Assembly: GCA_029934265.1 (NCBI GenBank)
Contig: JAOZMN010000056.1
Location: forward strand, 1 to 12,085
DNA length: 12,085 nucleotides
Origin: Bacteroidales bacterium
Lineage (GTDB): Bacteria; Bacteroidota; Bacteroidia; Bacteroidales; JAADGE01
Reading direction: 5' to 3'
Shown: piece by piece, positions 1 through 6,193 of the stretch
Layout of the letters: every line of letters starts with the position of its first letter
Numbering within the stretch: the stretch's first letter is position 1
Made by a program: the position numbers and the translations under genes
The notes under the pieces: generated by a model
What the model was told of the DNA's origin: nothing
Seen by the model: only the letters and a program-made list of their open reading frames with translations
Database searches by the model: none

Positions 1-2487
1 TAATTCGTTAGTAGGGTTTTGTTGTCCGTGGTATGCTCTACCGTATATTCTAAATTTTATGCAAGGTTCTCCTATATAATCGCAAAGATTATGTTGTACA
101 TTTGTCCATGAGGCTACTGTAGGGTCATAAGAATCCTGTCCGTCATAGGCGTACCTCCACCAGTTGTTATCGACGTATGTATTGTACCAATTAGGATCGG
201 TTGAGTGTCCTAATTGACTCCAACTTGAACCTCCGTTTGTTGAAACTTCGACATGAAAATAAGAATCGCCCTTTAACTGATATTTAACATCAAAATACAT
301 TATAGGATTTGAAATACTTGTTAAATCGAATACGGGGCTTTCTACATAGAATCTATCGAGTTTGGCATCATACATTGTTTCAACAACATACCATGAGTTG
401 CCTTCTTCTTCGGCTCCGTTTAAGTAAGGTAACTCCGCAAGTCGAAAATGCCTTTGTTCGTAATCTGTATTTGTAGGCGGGTTGCTTTCCGGGCGAGAAA
501 CCCAGCCGTCGTTTCCGGAGTTAAAATCGGTGAAATAAGTTGATGAAGTAAGTCCTGATATTAATATTTTATCATTTTTTCTTGTTTCGCTGTATGTATC
601 ATTTGTGTTGTCTGAGTCTGTTGTCAAGTTTGTTGTAACATCAATTGTATGGTCTCCCGATGCACTTAAATCGGCAGTTGCGGTAAAATCATAAAGATAA
701 GAGCCGAAACGAGGTATCGGACCGGGTGCTGTTTCATTAATAACTCCGCCTCCGTCAATTTCTACTGAAACAGGTAAGTTATAAATCGGACGACAAGTGT
801 TATTATTGATAATTATTTGTAAAGGTTCGGCATTTGTGAAAGTGTTGCATGTCCTTGAAGTCGGAGCACTCACGGCAACAGGCTGAACGTCATCTTGTTC
901 GCCGGCAGAAATGACAAAATTATCAAAAGCAAAATAACTCTGATCATTTGTTCCTGTAGGACCGTAATATGCTCTCCCGTATATTCTGAATTGAATGCAA
1001 GGTTCGCCGGATAAAAAGCATAATTCTCTTTCTACATGTGTCCAAGAGTCAATGGTAGGGTCGTAAGATGTTTGCCCGTCATAGGCGTACCTCCACCTGT
1101 TGTCATCGAGGTATGTATTGTACCAGTTCGGATTGCTTGCATGACCTACTTGATACCAATTTGTTCCTCCGTTTTTTGTATATTCAACATGAAAATATGA
1201 ATTATCGTAGCGTAACTGATATTTGATGTCCATTGACAAGACAGGCTTTGTGTTATTTGTAAAATCAAACACAGGACTTTCTACCCAAATCATATCTGTT
1301 TTAGCATTAATATATGTTTGAACATGCCAAGAATTTCCATTTCCTTCATCTCCGTTAAGATAAGGTAAAGTTCCGTAATCAAAACGTCTTCCGTTGTTGT
1401 CTCTGTAAAATAAATCTGCATCATTCATCGGGTTAAGTCCTCCGCTCAGCCAAGCATCAGTTCCTACATTGAAATTTGCAGTATAGGGATAAGTTTTTAC
1501 TTTAGAACGTCGTCCGGTAAAAAATGTATTATTTCCGGAATACGTATCGCCGGCAAGGTTTGTGTAGATTTCAAAATTGTAAATATCTTCGGCTGACATA
1601 TCGTGTGTTGTCGCAAAGGTATAATCTACATAAGAATTATAAGGATAATTCGCAGGGTCGTAAGCCGGTATGTTTGCTATTGTTCCGTTTAAAGTTGTTA
1701 CCGTTCCTGCACCGTTGGTGATTTTGCAAACCACAGGGACATTAGTTACAGCATCATCGCTGAAGTTAAAAACTCTTACCGTAATATTTTCTGCCGCACC
1801 GAAATTATCGGTTGCACAGTCCAAACGTGCCGGAGCCACAAGCCTTCGCACACCGACGTCCGGTTCAGAGTATATTTTTACATCATCAATATACCAACCT
1901 GCCGGAGTGACATTTCCATCATCGTAAACAAAGCGAACTTGTACTTTTGCTTCGCCTGCCGCCGTTGCTGAAATGTCGAATGTTTGTTCTACCATATCGT
2001 CGGCATCTCCGCCGGTAGCAACCAGCCCGCAATTTTCATGATTGCCTCCACAGGCTCCGGAAGTGTATTTTAGATATTGTACAACTTGTACCCAAGTTGT
2101 ACCTCCGTCTTTTGTTACTTCTACTGTTGCCGTTGCCTTATCGTTTCCTGCCCAGAAATGAAAGAAACGTAAAGTAACATTTGTTCGTCCGCTACAATCA
2201 AATTCAGGAGTTTTTATCCACAAGATATTATTTTCGTTATGCGTATCACAAATAATATCGTTGTAATAGGCATAAAATCCGACACTTCCGCTGTTGGGAG
2301 CCGGATTGTTTTGAACAAACCAATCTTTTGTACCTGACGAATGTCCTTTTGTCCAATCTCCTGCAAGTGCATCGGTCGGAGGAAATGTCCCTTCAAAATC
2401 TTCATTAATAAGGAACTGTCCGTAACTTTGTGCTGTAAACAATACTAAACCTGCCAGTAAAGCGAATATTGGGTAAAAATATTTCAT
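1..2487 (-). CDS. Secreted multidomain adhesin-like protein with repeated choice-of-anchor-J/MAM-type modules (C-terminus beyond window)
   Basis: The frame is open for all 829 codons from the ATG at 2485-2487 to the left edge, with no stop, so the gene is partial. Residues 1-24 form a signal peptide (basic Lys2, hydrophobic core, cleavage near SYG/Q). A first jelly-roll-like domain covers about residues 25-205. It opens with FLINEDFEGTFPP and closes with GWYIDDVKI, the pattern of the cleaved-adhesin / choice-of-anchor-J families. An Ig- or CARDB-like linker follows (about 210-329). A module of jelly roll plus linker then starts near residue 330 and repeats near 642, with a period of 312 residues. 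Matching landmarks are RWRYAYDGQTSYDP (from about 472) and WWRYAYDGQDSYDP (from about 784). The protein is probably exported and cell-surface or secreted. A type IX sorting domain would be expected at the unseen C-terminus, but that is inference. Ligand and enzymatic activity are unknown. It is transcribed alone from the promoter at 2572-2602. Confidence 0.9.
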   Translation of the reverse strand, partial: MKYFYPIFALLAGLVLFTAQSYGQFLINEDFEGTFPPTDALAGDWTKGHSSGTKDWFVQNNPAPNSGSVGFYAYYNDIICDTHNENNILWIKTPEFDCSGRTNVTLRFFHFWAGNDKATATVEVTKDGGTTWVQVVQYLKYTSGACGGNHENCGLVATGGDADDMVEQTFDISATAAGEAKVQVRFVYDDGNVTPAGWYIDDVKIYSEPDVGVRRLVAPARLDCATDNFGAAENITVRVFNFSDDAVTNVPVVCKITNGAGTVTTLNGTIANIPAYDPANYPYNSYVDYTFATTHDMSAEDIYNFEIYTNLAGDTYSGNNTFFTGRRSKVKTYPYTANFNVGTDAWLSGGLNPMNDADLFYRDNNGRRFDYGTLPYLNGDEGNGNSWHVQTYINAKTDMIWVESPVFDFTNNTKPVLSMDIKYQLRYDNSYFHVEYTKNGGTNWYQVGHASNPNWYNTYLDDNRWRYAYDGQTSYDPTIDSWTHVERELCFLSGEPCIQFRIYGRAYYGPTGTNDQSYFAFDNFVISAGEQDDVQPVAVSAPTSRTCNTFTNAEPLQIIINNNTCRPIYNLPVSVEIDGGGVINETAPGPIPRFGSYLYDFTATADLSASGDHTIDVTTNLTTDSDNTNDTYSETRKNDKILISGLTSSTYFTDFNSGNDGWVSRPESNPPTNTDYEQRHFRLAELPYLNGAEEEGNSWYVVETMYDAKLDRFYVESPVFDLTSISNPIMYFDVKYQLKGDSYFHVEVSTNGGSSWSQLGHSTDPNWYNTYVDNNWWRYAYDGQDSYDPTVASWTNVQHNLCDYIGEPCIKFRIYGRAYHGQQNPTNEL

Positions 2488-2571
2488 GATATTAATTATT
2501 TGTAAGGAAAAAACTTATTTCCTTTTGTTAAAAATAATATAAACGTATTAAAATGTAAAAGTTTTATTAGG

Positions 2572-2602
2572 CAAAGATACAAAACAAATAAATTAAAAGC
2601 AA
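2572..2602 (-). promoter_or_regulatory. Bacteroidota-type promoter of the adhesin gene
   Basis: On the minus strand, TTG (2602-2600), a 20-base spacer and TATCTTTG (2579-2572) match the Bacteroidota housekeeping sigma consensus (TTG at -33, TAnnTTTG at -7) exactly. Transcription would start near 2566, giving a leader of about 80 bases before the ATG at 2487. No Shine-Dalgarno site precedes the start, as is usual in this phylum. Confidence 0.7.
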
Positions 2603-2605
2603 CTA

Positions 2606-2652
2606 AAATATTTCAAAATAGTAATATTTTGAAATATTTACAATATTTCAAA
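2606..2652. promoter_or_regulatory. Three alternating palindromic half-sites upstream of the adhesin promoter (possible operator)
   Basis: Arm 1 (2606-2620, AAATATTTCAAAATA) and arm 2 (2625-2639) are perfect 15-bp inverted repeats around the 4-base loop GTAA. A third half-site, AATATTTCAAA (2642-2652), repeats the core of arm 1, so arm 2 can also pair with arm 3 over 11 bp with a 3-base loop. The array begins three bases upstream of the -33 TTG and is centred on the 15-bp palindrome about 56 bases before the predicted transcription start. That is where activators often bind. No T-run follows on the minus strand, so it does not look like a terminator. The binding protein is unknown, and AT-rich palindromes can arise by chance. 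Confidence 0.4.
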
Positions 2653-2734
2653 CATTTTTTTTTGAAAAAAAATTTAAAAAATATAGCATTATGTATCTAA
2701 TTATAAGTATTTTATATAAAATATAATTATATGC

Positions 2735-2827
2735 AAAAAATTAATTATTTTTTTTTGGTATATAATATTAAACTTTTCAGTAAAAAATTAATTATTTTTT
2801 TTTGTATATAATATTAAACTTTTCAGT
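2735..2827. repeat. Tandem duplication of a 46/47-base AT-rich unit
   Basis: Unit 1 (2735-2781) and unit 2 (2782-2827) are identical except that unit 1 has GG where unit 2 has a single G after the nine-T run. Each unit runs A6, TTAATTA, T9, G(G)TATATAATATTAAACTTTTCAGT. The start of a third copy (a run of A) follows but diverges at once. The near-identity suggests a recent duplication. Each unit carries a TATAAT string, which is expected in such AT-rich DNA and is not the promoter type seen elsewhere in the window. Confidence 0.85.
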
Positions 2828-2987
2828 AAAAAATAAGTATTGTAATGCTTGAATGGCTTATTGATATTAATAAATATTTATAAATTATTTGTTTTGAGGG
2901 TGTTACGGAATTGAAGCTTATTTAGTACATATTGCGGTAAGCTTTAATTAAGGAATAGAGTTTTGGAGATGTGTCGGTAACTTTAAT

Positions 2988-4775
2988 TTAGTTTCTTTTC
3001 AAACTTGTAATTTCTTTTTTGAGCTTAATTTCATTTTTGGACAGCAGTTCGAGTTTCTTTTGTGTTTCGATATTAATTTTCATATACGATAATGTTGCCG
3101 CAACGTCATTGCTTACTTTATTAATAAAATCAGTTTCCGACTCAGTAATAAGATGTAATGATGCGATTTCTATAACACCGTAAATTTGGTCTCCGTTTAC
3201 GAGAGGAGAAATATAAAGTGATTTTGGTTTTATCGACCCGAAACCGGAAACAATATCAATGTAATCATCAGGGACATTATCGAAAAAGAAGGGATTTTTT
3301 TCAAAAGCACACGAGCCTATAAGTCCTTCTCCGAGTTTAAATTCTCTGTCCAGTAATTTTGCATTTCCATAAGCGTGTGCCGCTTCTGGCTTTAATACTC
3401 CGTCGGTCAATACATAAAAACCACCCATATTCGCATCAAGAAAATCCAGTAAACCGGTAATTATTTCGGCAGATAATTTTTGCAAGTTACCGGAATGTGC
3501 CCGCAGTATATTGCTAAATATCGCTAAACCCTCTATCTGCCTGTTCTTAAGTAAGTTTTCTTGATTTTTTTTCTCTTCCGTATTTTTTTGTTCTACAATC
3601 CAATTTTTGAGTTTCACCAAAGAATTACCTATTTCATCTGTTTCATTTGCAGGCTTATAATCGGATATAATATCCGAACCTGTTATCTTATCTATAAAGT
3701 TCTTTTTTTTATCGAGTTCGTTCATATATTGCTCGATATTATTAAATATTCGCCCTATTTTATTTTTGGAATGATTTGTAGTGCCGGTTATAATTTTCCC
3801 TTCCGAAAGTTTGTCGGTTTTGTCCGCAATAAGTTCCAAACTTCGGTATAAAATAAGAGAACTTCTTAAAAGTATTATTGCAATCAAAATAGCCGCTATT
3901 GCTCCCCAGACGAATAAACTTGTAATGGTATCGGTATTTGTGATGTCTTTTGTTTCCTGAATAATTTTTACGGCTTCCATAATATTGATTTTAAGTTCGT
4001 TTATCAAGGAAAAAACATCGCCTGAAAGTCCTGATTTTGATATTATGCCGTTTTTTTTCGTAATTCTGTAAAATTTCTTAAAACTTGCCTTGTATTCTGA
4101 TATATCATTGGTTATAAGACGTTTATTTTTATCTTCAAATATCTGAATATCATTTTCTATACTTTCCGACAGAACATCTATCGTATTGTTAAAATTGTCG
4201 GCATATTCATTTGTTTCGGTATTTATATAATTGTTGCTTAACTTCTTAGCCTTGTAAAACAGTTGAAGATTTGTACCCGAACCGAATGTCAGTAATTTAT
4301 TTTCAGCTGACCGCTCTATTTGTTTAATTTCGGATTCTAATCCGTATTCATTATTCCCGAGTGTTAATATATTGCCTGTAAGGCGATTATATTTTTTGTC
4401 TATTTCGGATAAAAGTTTTTTTGCTTGTTTGAAATACATCAAAAGTTCATCATTGTCGATAAGGTCCTCGTTTTTAAGAATGTTTTCCGACAACACTCTT
4501 AATTCTTTTGCTGAATTTTGGAGATTGATTAATGTTTGGTCTTCTTTATTTTCATAGAAATTTAAAAGATGTTTTTTATTCAAGAAAATTGTATAATTAA
4601 TTCGCAGTTCTTCTAATTTTCTTTCAAATGAAGAAACTTCCGATTGAAGATTTCCTATTTCGGTTAAGGTACTTACGGAAAAATAACTGTACGTACCGAA
4701 AACAGCCATGATAGATATTACCGTTATTACTACAATTAGTATTGCAGTTCGTATTTTTAAATCAAAAAGTTTCAT
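2988..4775 (-). CDS. Two-transmembrane sensor protein with HAMP-like linker and C-terminal GAF domain, no output domain
   Basis: The protein has 595 residues when started at ATG 4775. TM1 spans about residues 10-32 and TM2 about 284-303. Between them lies a roughly 250-residue, mostly helical periplasmic region resembling four-helix-bundle sensor domains. After TM2 come a HAMP-like helix (about 304-355), a second HAMP-like stretch (about 365-392), a charged linker (about 393-412), a GAF domain (about 430-565, with KLGEGLIGSCAFEKNP and SLYISPLVNGDQIYGVIEIAS) and a terminal coiled coil ending KKEITSLKRN. No histidine kinase, GGDEF, PP2C or methyl-accepting module follows, so any signal must pass to a separate partner. 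An in-frame ATG 18 codons upstream (4829) exists, but those codons overlap the -7 promoter element and encode no plausible signal sequence, so I chose the later start. The GAF ligand is unknown. Confidence 0.85.
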   Translation of the reverse strand: MKLFDLKIRTAILIVVITVISIMAVFGTYSYFSVSTLTEIGNLQSEVSSFERKLEELRINYTIFLNKKHLLNFYENKEDQTLINLQNSAKELRVLSENILKNEDLIDNDELLMYFKQAKKLLSEIDKKYNRLTGNILTLGNNEYGLESEIKQIERSAENKLLTFGSGTNLQLFYKAKKLSNNYINTETNEYADNFNNTIDVLSESIENDIQIFEDKNKRLITNDISEYKASFKKFYRITKKNGIISKSGLSGDVFSLINELKINIMEAVKIIQETKDITNTDTITSLFVWGAIAAILIAIILLRSSLILYRSLELIADKTDKLSEGKIITGTTNHSKNKIGRIFNNIEQYMNELDKKKNFIDKITGSDIISDYKPANETDEIGNSLVKLKNWIVEQKNTEEKKNQENLLKNRQIEGLAIFSNILRAHSGNLQKLSAEIITGLLDFLDANMGGFYVLTDGVLKPEAAHAYGNAKLLDREFKLGEGLIGSCAFEKNPFFFDNVPDDYIDIVSGFGSIKPKSLYISPLVNGDQIYGVIEIASLHLITESETDFINKVSNDVAATLSYMKINIETQKKLELLSKNEIKLKKEITSLKRN

Positions 4776-4797
4776 AATTTCGATTAAATTTAAGTTG

Positions 4798-4829
4798 CAA
4801 ATATACAATAAGTAATTGATAATTAACAA
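4798..4829 (-). promoter_or_regulatory. Promoter of the GAF sensor gene
   Basis: On the minus strand TTG (4829-4827), a 21-base spacer and TATATTTG (4805-4798), followed by CA, fit the Bacteroidota promoter. The predicted start of transcription is near 4791, about 15 bases before the ATG at 4775. This placement excludes translation from the upstream ATG at 4829. Confidence 0.6.
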
Positions 4830-4936
4830 AGGACAAATAATAAATTTATTTAACCCTGATAATCAATATAATACAAGAAGTTAAAAAACGATTTTGAAAA
4901 AATAACTTAAAAATAACATTTTTTTTATAGAATATT

Positions 4937-4967
4937 TTGATTTTTAAAATAAAATTAGCGTTCTTTG
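4937..4967 (+). promoter_or_regulatory. Probable promoter of the rpmB ribosomal-protein block
   Basis: TTG (4937-4939), a 20-base spacer and GTTCTTTG (4960-4967), followed by CA, give the right spacing. The TTTGCA end of the -7 element is shared with the other promoters here, although the leading TA is replaced by GT. Transcription would start near 4974, leaving a leader of about 84 bases. It is divergent from the GAF sensor promoter. Confidence 0.55.
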
Positions 4968-5057
4968 CAGACCGTTCTCGGAGCTTAGATTGATTTTTTA
5001 CGGCTTTGGGATTAAAGTTTAGAAAATTAAATATAATAATAAAGGAAAACCTATAAT

Positions 5058-5297
5058 ATGTCAAGAGTTTGTGAAATAACAGGAAAAAGAGTGATGTCGG
5101 GTAATAATGTGTCCCATTCTCACGCAAAAACAAGAAGAAAATTTTATCCTAATTTATTTAAGAAAAAATTTTTCCTTGAAGAAGAAAGCAAATGGGTACA
5201 ATTAAAAGTGTCCGCAGCAGGAATGAGAATGATTAACAAAGTAGGTTTGGCGAAAGCCATGAAAGATGCTCAAGAAAAAGGTTTTTTAATACGTTAA
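5058..5297 (+). CDS. rpmB: 50S ribosomal protein L28 (bL28)
   Basis: The 79-residue product starts MSRVCEITGKRVMSGNNVSHSHAKTRRKFYPNL. The CxxTGK segment followed by GNNVSHSHxKTRRxFxPNL is diagnostic of bacterial L28, and the full-length product matches the usual size of about 78-80 residues. The C-terminal half, including SAAGMRMINKVGLAKAM, continues the family pattern. L28 is a structural protein of the large subunit. Only one of the cysteines of zinc-binding L28 variants is seen (Cys5), so this is a zinc-free form. It heads the order rpmB, rpmG, DUF4295, ftsY that is widespread in Bacteroidota. Confidence 0.97.
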   Translation: MSRVCEITGKRVMSGNNVSHSHAKTRRKFYPNLFKKKFFLEEESKWVQLKVSAAGMRMINKVGLAKAMKDAQEKGFLIR

Positions 5298-5525
5298 AAC
5301 ACAGCTCAAAAAACGGAGTTGAAAAATGGACATTCTTTATTTTTAATAAGTATTTTTATTGTCAGTCCATTAATTATTTGATGCCAAAAAGTAGTCATTA
5401 AATTTTTGAAAATCAAACGTATAGAGAGTAGAAATATAAAAACAGACGTAGTTCTGTAAAAAAATAAATTCCCGGAAATTAAAATTATTCGGAAGTTCAG
5501 TTTCATTATTTTAATTAATATCAAT
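5298..5525 (+). other. Long rpmB-rpmG spacer with weak hairpins
   Basis: These 228 bases separate two ribosomal-protein genes that are usually close together. I see no gene. Possible RNA stems are CAGCTC/GAGTTG just after rpmB (about 5302-5321, with one G-U pair and an 8-base loop), AATGGAC (5325-5331) with GTCCATT (5365-5371) around a 33-base loop, and ACAGA/TCTGT near 5441-5457. None has a plus-strand T-run strong enough to call a terminator, and no exact TAnnTTTG lies upstream of rpmG. Confidence 0.4.
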
Positions 5526-5714
5526 ATGGCTAAGAAAGGAAAAGGTAACAGAATTCAAGTAATATTAGAGTGTACAGAACATAAAAGCAGCGGATTGCCC
5601 GGTACATCTCGATATATAACAACCAAAAACAGAAAAAATACTCCGGGAAGAATAGAAATTAAAAAATACAATCCCATAATGAGAAAGTACACAATTCACA
5701 AAGAAATTAAATAG
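5526..5714 (+). CDS. rpmG: 50S ribosomal protein L33 (bL33)
   Basis: The 62-residue product, MAKKGKGNRIQVILECTEHK onwards, contains the L33 hallmarks ILECTEHK, GTSRYITTKNRKNTP and RIEIKKYNPIMRKYTIHKEIK. The length matches the Bacteroidota family. It retains a single cysteine (Cys16) and lacks the CxxC pairs of zinc-ribbon L33, so it is the zinc-independent type. It is a structural protein of the 50S subunit near the E site. It lies 228 bases after rpmB and 88 bases before the DUF4295 gene. A small inverted repeat overlaps its stop codon. Confidence 0.97.
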   Translation: MAKKGKGNRIQVILECTEHKSSGLPGTSRYITTKNRKNTPGRIEIKKYNPIMRKYTIHKEIK

Positions 5715-5725
5715 GTCGCAGACCT
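5713..5725. repeat. AGGTCGCAGACCT inverted repeat overlapping the rpmG stop
   Basis: AGGTC and GACCT form a 5-bp stem around GCA, and the first two bases are the last two of the rpmG TAG codon. The 11-base core recurs in reverse orientation at 11861-11871, directly on the bamA stop. It may be a small dispersed extragenic element or a weak RNA hairpin. No T-run follows. Confidence 0.45.
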
Positions 5726-5759
5726 TAATTAAAAAGTTATCAATAAATAAATTAAACGT

Positions 5760-5767
5760 TAAGTTTG
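5760..5767 (+). promoter_or_regulatory. Candidate -7 element before the DUF4295 gene
   Basis: TAAGTTTG matches TAnnTTTG and lies 36 bases before the ATG at 5803. At 20 bases upstream the sequence is TTA rather than TTG, so the -33 element is imperfect. The DUF4295 gene is probably also reached by read-through from rpmB and rpmG. Confidence 0.3.
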
Positions 5768-5802
5768 AGTACTTAGAGTTTAAAATTTTAAAATAAAATA
5801 AA

Positions 5803-5961
5803 ATGGCAAAGAAAGTTGTTGCATCGTTACAGAAAGGAGCAGGTAAAACTTTTACGAAAGTAATAAAAATGGAAAAATCTACCAAAACAGGTTCATATAC
5901 CTTTAAGGAAGCGTTGGTTCCAAATGAAAAAGTAAATGAATTTTTCTCTAAGAAAAAATAG
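5803..5961 (+). CDS. DUF4295 family small protein, probable ribosome-associated
   Basis: This 52-residue gene reads MAKKVVASLQKGAGKTFTKV, then IKMEKSTKTGSYTFKEALVP, then NEKVNEFFSKKK. The sequence and position identify the DUF4295 family, found in Bacteroidota directly after rpmG. It is small, very basic and has no signal peptide or membrane segment, which fits a ribosomal protein. A Bacteroidota-specific large-subunit protein named bL38 was described from the Flavobacterium johnsoniae ribosome. I believe it is this family but cannot confirm that here, so I give no symbol. Its ATG follows an AT-rich leader without a Shine-Dalgarno site. The 232-base gap to ftsY suggests that ftsY has some transcription of its own. 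Confidence 0.9.
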   Translation: MAKKVVASLQKGAGKTFTKVIKMEKSTKTGSYTFKEALVPNEKVNEFFSKKK

Positions 5962-5991
5962 TTAAAATATAAAGCCGACCGATAATATTTG

Positions 5992-6024
5992 TAATTTTGC
6001 AAGTTAAGTACTCTTACTTAAGTT
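5992..6024 (+). promoter_or_regulatory. Candidate ftsY -7 element followed by an imperfect hairpin
   Basis: TAATTTTG (5992-5999), followed by CA, matches TAnnTTTG and the TTTGCA ending of other promoters here. No TTG lies at the right distance upstream. Immediately after it, AAGTTAAGTA (6001-6010) pairs with TACTTAAGTT (6015-6024) around CTCT with a single G-G mismatch. This may be the start of the ftsY leader, of about 188 bases. Alternatively, the hairpin followed by TT could be a weak end to the DUF4295 transcript. Confidence 0.35.
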
Positions 6025-6145
6025 TTACACATTTATTTGCGGATTATAATAATTTTACATGAGAGTGTAAGCAACATTAAAAAGGTCGGAAACTTTATTT
6101 GGTAGGATATAATTTGACAGGTATTTTAAGACCTGAAAACATAAG

Positions 6146-6186
6146 TAGCTTTCTTCTTCAAGATGATGAAAGCTATTTTTATTTTT
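6146..6186 (+). terminator. Intrinsic terminator-like hairpin immediately before ftsY (possible attenuator)
   Basis: TAGCTTTC (6146-6153) and GAAAGCTA (6168-6175) form a perfect 8-bp stem around a 14-base loop, followed by TTTTTATTTTT (6176-6186). This is the layout of a Rho-independent terminator in the plus direction. The T-run ends seven bases before the ftsY ATG at 6194, so ftsY would need read-through or regulated antitermination. The stem is not very GC-rich (6 of 16 bases), so its strength is uncertain. The same stem would also sit across the translation initiation region and could modulate ribosome access. Confidence 0.5.
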
Positions 6187-6193
6187 ATAAAAA

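Larger units (their letters stand above)
2488..2987. other. Long AT-rich intergenic region between two minus-strand genes
   Basis: This 500-base stretch holds no convincing coding frame. From left to right it contains the adhesin leader and promoter, the half-site array, an A/T-only tract (about 2653-2760), the tandem duplication and the 3' flank of the GAF sensor gene. A weak hairpin on the minus strand (AATAAG 2862-2857 with CTTATT 2837-2832, 19-base loop, then TTTT) could end the sensor transcript. A second weak inverted repeat pairs AAGCTTA at 2914-2920 with TAAGCTT at 2938-2944 and has no T-run. No tRNA or structured RNA was recognised. Confidence 0.6.

Noticed and set aside
1524..1927. 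Plus-strand frames inside the adhesin gene
   Set aside because: They are antisense to a continuous 829-codon frame with a signal peptide and recognisable domains.
2641..2827. Possible CRISPR or direct-repeat array
   Set aside because: Only two tandem units without spacers are present. They are AT-only in character, and no cas genes lie nearby.
4846..5133. A 95-codon minus-strand frame covering the rpmB leader and start
   Set aside because: It overlaps the rpmB promoter and coding start, and its Phe/Ile/Lys-rich product reflects AT-rich spacer.
5306..5524. Minus-strand frame filling the rpmB-rpmG spacer
   Set aside because: The product is a low-complexity Ile/Phe/Leu/Asn string with no credible start context. 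The spacer is better described as non-coding.
5565..6002. A 145-codon minus-strand frame across rpmG and the DUF4295 gene
   Set aside because: It is antisense to two clearly recognised ribosomal-type genes, and its Phe/Asn-rich product is what the reverse strand of lysine-rich coding sequence gives.
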